NCBI RefSeq assembly: GCF_001590835.1
Contig: NZ_LTAQ01000012.1
Coordinates: 514,925-578,924, forward strand
From: Bacillus gaemokensis
GTDB taxonomy: Bacteria; Bacillota; Bacilli; Bacillales; Bacillaceae_G
Direction: 5' to 3'
Length of the DNA: 64,000 nt
Positions 61,833-64,000 of the stretch are shown one piece after another (within the stretch, counting starts at the first letter, position 1; every line of letters begins with the position of its first letter). The translations under genes were made by a program, and so were the position numbers. Under the pieces are notes generated by a model. The model saw only the letters and a program-made list of their open reading frames with translations. It was not told the DNA's origin and searched no databases.

Positions 61833-61943
61833 AAGAGGGTCGCTAAATAAGCGACTCTCTTTTACTTTGTTATGATATATATTAGCAAATATGACTGCAA
61901 AGCAATCATATTCGTATGTCGGATGGGAAGGGCGACCTACCTA

Positions 61944-62177
61944 CTACCGAATTTCATGTGTTTCTGGGTGAGTGCCAAGATTTTCAGATGGCTTAAATAG
62001 TAAACCAAGGTTAATGAGTCCAGAAATACCAACGATACCGTAAATAATTCGCGCGAGGGCAGAGTTTTGGCCACCGAAGATAGCTGCTACTAAATCAAAT
62101 TGAAAGAACCCAATAAGTCCCCAGTTGACGGCACCAATTACAGTGAATACTAATGCAATACGTTGTAAAGTACTCAT
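61944..62177 (-). CDS. yuzA: DUF378 membrane protein YuzA
   Basis: 77 residues with two spans (ALVFTVIGAVNWGLIGFF, ALARIIYGIVGISGLINLGLLF) and the DUF378 motif GAVNWGLIG...YGIVGISG. Function unknown. AGGAGGACTATTTTAG precedes the ATG. Confidence 0.92.
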   Translation of the reverse strand: MSTLQRIALVFTVIGAVNWGLIGFFQFDLVAAIFGGQNSALARIIYGIVGISGLINLGLLFKPSENLGTHPETHEIR

Positions 62178-62532
62178 CTAAAATAGTCCTCCTTAAATTT
62201 GAAGCATAGGCAAGTCTTAGGTTTTCGTGAGTCATAAGAATCCACCTGTAAGGAATTGGTGGGGATAAAGTGGAATTCAGAAATGGAAGTATACTTTATC
62301 CAGCTTAACTCTCTTATAGAATGGTTATCTTTTGGAGTTTTTATACACAAAAGATATCTATTATAGGATGTATATACATCTATACCGAAAAATGCGAATT
62401 TTTATGCAAAAAGTGAACTTTTTTCAAAAAATAAATATTGGTTACGTTTACAATTCTCCAATTGCTTGATTTACATCTTCAGTTTCGCTAAAGTGAATAC
62501 AGAAATACATATACATAACTGGAGGGAAAAAG
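62178..62532. other. Intergenic region upstream of pgi
   Basis: 355 AT-rich bases without a gene; a short AAAAAGT-ga-ACTTTTT palindrome lies near 62408-62424. Promoters of the divergent yuzA and pgi genes must be here. Confidence 0.5.
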
Positions 62533-63885
62533 ATGAGCACACATGTAACGTTCGATTATTCAAAAGCGTTATCGTTCATCAGTGAACACGAACTAACTTA
62601 TTTACGTGATGCAGTAAAAGTATCACATCATGCAATCCATGAAAAAACTGGAGCTGGGAACGATTTCCTTGGGTGGGTAGAGCTTCCGCTTCAATATGAC
62701 AAAGAAGAATTTACTCGCATTCAAAAAAGTGCTGAGAAAATTAAAAATGACTCTGACATTTTACTTGTTGTAGGTATCGGTGGTTCTTACTTAGGAGCAC
62801 GTGCAGCAATTGAAATGTTAAACCATTCTTTCTACAATACGCTTTCTAAAGAACAACGTAAAACTCCACAAGTGCTATTTGTTGGACAAAACATTAGCTC
62901 CACTTATATGAAAGATTTAATGGATGTATTAGAAGGTAAAGACTTCTCCATTAACGTTATTTCCAAATCAGGTACAACAACAGAGCCTGCAATTGCATTC
63001 CGCCTATTCCGTAAATTATTAGAAGAGAAATATGGAAAAGAAGAAGCTCGTAAACGTATTTATGCAACAACTGATAAAGCGCGTGGTGCTTTAAAAACAT
63101 TAGCTGACGAAGAAGGCTACGAAACATTCGTTATTCCAGATGATGTTGGCGGTCGTTTCTCTGTATTAACACCAGTTGGTCTATTACCAATTGCGGTGAG
63201 TGGTTTAAATATTGAAGAGATGATGCAAGGGGCAGCTGCTGGGCATAATGACTTTGCAAAATCAGATCTTGAAGAAAATCCAGCTTACCAATACGCAGTT
63301 GTGCGTAACGCTCTATATAACAAAGGGAAAACCATTGAAATGCTTGTTAACTATGAGCCAGCACTTCAATACTTCTCTGAGTGGTGGAAACAGCTATTTG
63401 GCGAAAGTGAAGGAAAAGATCAAAAAGGTATTTTCCCATCTTCAGCAAACTTCTCGACTGATTTACATTCATTAGGTCAATACATTCAAGAAGGACGTCG
63501 TGACCTATTTGAAACAGTTCTTAAAGTAGGAAAATCTACACATGAACTAAAAATCGAATTAGATGAGAACGATTTAGATGGTTTAAATTACCTTGCTGGT
63601 GAAACAGTAGACTTCGTAAACACAAAAGCATACGAAGGTACATTACTTGCGCATAGCGATGGTGGCGTACCAAACTTAATCGTAAATATTCCAGAATTAA
63701 ATGAGTATACATTCGGTTACCTTGTATACTTTTTCGAAAAAGCATGTGCAATGAGCGGCTACTTACTAGGCGTAAATCCATTTGACCAACCAGGTGTAGA
63801 AGCATACAAGAAAAACATGTTCGCTCTACTTGGAAAACCAGGATTCGAAGAACTAAAAGCAGAATTAGAAGAGCGTTTGAAATAA
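62533..63885 (+). CDS. pgi: Glucose-6-phosphate isomerase
   Basis: 450 residues: [66 protein letters not shown] and the C-terminal [14 protein letters not shown]. Length and motifs match the Bacillus enzyme. It interconverts glucose-6-P and fructose-6-P. ATG follows TGGAGGGAAAAAG. Confidence 0.96.
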   Translation: MSTHVTFDYSKALSFISEHELTYLRDAVKVSHHAIHEKTGAGNDFLGWVELPLQYDKEEFTRIQKSAEKIKNDSDILLVVGIGGSYLGARAAIEMLNHSFYNTLSKEQRKTPQVLFVGQNISSTYMKDLMDVLEGKDFSINVISKSGTTTEPAIAFRLFRKLLEEKYGKEEARKRIYATTDKARGALKTLADEEGYETFVIPDDVGGRFSVLTPVGLLPIAVSGLNIEEMMQGAAAGHNDFAKSDLEENPAYQYAVVRNALYNKGKTIEMLVNYEPALQYFSEWWKQLFGESEGKDQKGIFPSSANFSTDLHSLGQYIQEGRRDLFETVLKVGKSTHELKIELDENDLDGLNYLAGETVDFVNTKAYEGTLLAHSDGGVPNLIVNIPELNEYTFGYLVYFFEKACAMSGYLLGVNPFDQPGVEAYKKNMFALLGKPGFEELKAELEERLK

Positions 63886-63887
63886 GA

Positions 63888-64000
63888 AAAGCGAAGCCGA
63901 CTGTTTAGGCCCGTCGGCTAAGGTTCTTAGACGGAAGGGGCTAGGAGGCGTAGCTGGACAAATAAAAGCGGAAATGGCTTGCTCAGAATGGGAGGGGGAT
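63888..64000. repeat. GC-rich intergenic repeat (bcr-like), reversed, running off the edge
   Basis: GAAGCCGACTGTTTAGGCCCGTCGGCTAAGG...GGCTAGGAGGCGTAGCTGGA is the reverse complement of the middle unit at about 4730-4843 without its inserted hairpin; a second unit (AAAAGCGGAAATGGCTTGCTCAGAATG) begins at the edge. Confidence 0.75.

Overview
The window is a chromosomal segment of a Bacillus cereus group bacterium. Most of it is low-GC Firmicute sequence whose gene order follows the yut/yui/yum/yug neighbourhoods of Bacillus: spoVS, yutG, yutH, yutI, yuzD, yutJ, yuzB, yutK, dapF, yutM, then yumC, ndh, yuiB, yuiC, pepA, cdaS, pgcA, gtaB, bioY, glyQS, alkD, kapD, kapB, sodC, patB, yugE, yugF, alaR-alaT, yugI, yuzA and pgi. 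Several families of short intergenic repeats typical of the B. cereus group are scattered between these genes.

Bases 1-14308 and 29860-64000 are ordinary chromosome: iron-sulphur assembly, lysine/cell-wall biosynthesis (dapF), respiration (two NDH-2-like proteins and a ferredoxin-NADP reductase), sporulation (spoVS, yutH, kapB/kapD, cdaS), carbohydrate metabolism (pgcA, gtaB, pgi), transport and small conserved proteins. Regulation is readable at several points: a glycyl T-box leader upstream of glyQS, a BirA-type operator at bioY, and a 21-bp palindrome between a divergent LysR/SDR pair. Two chromosomal genes are broken: a helix-turn-helix gene with one in-frame stop (30928-31806) and a 5'-truncated GyrI-like gene (33405-33713).

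Bases 14216-29859 hold a 15.55-kb integrated element, visibly richer in GC and in tac/gta words than its surroundings. A tyrosine integrase placed it in the last 31 codons of yutM. The insertion left a 93-bp direct repeat (91/93 identical, both differences synonymous), so the left copy completes yutM and the right copy is a stranded gene tail in front of the original yutM terminator. The element carries, in order: the integrase; a roughly 400-nt highly structured non-coding segment with several strong helices, a GNRA loop and a UNCG loop; a phage-type sigma-like protein; small membrane proteins; a region of hexamer and helically phased decamer repeats; a candidate type I toxin-antitoxin pair; a lipoprotein operon; a serine resolvase with res-like repeats; a replication-initiator-like protein followed by three 15-bp iterons; a Tad2-like (DUF2829) small protein; an XRE repressor; three unrecognised, partly coiled-coil proteins; a 1120-residue tail tape-measure protein; and a ribbon-helix-helix protein.

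No capsid, portal, terminase, other tail or lysis gene is present. The element is therefore neither a complete prophage nor a standard satellite. It looks like an integrative replicon or satellite that has kept one tail-length determinant, a candidate anti-defence protein and a large ornate RNA. That combination is the most interesting content of the window.
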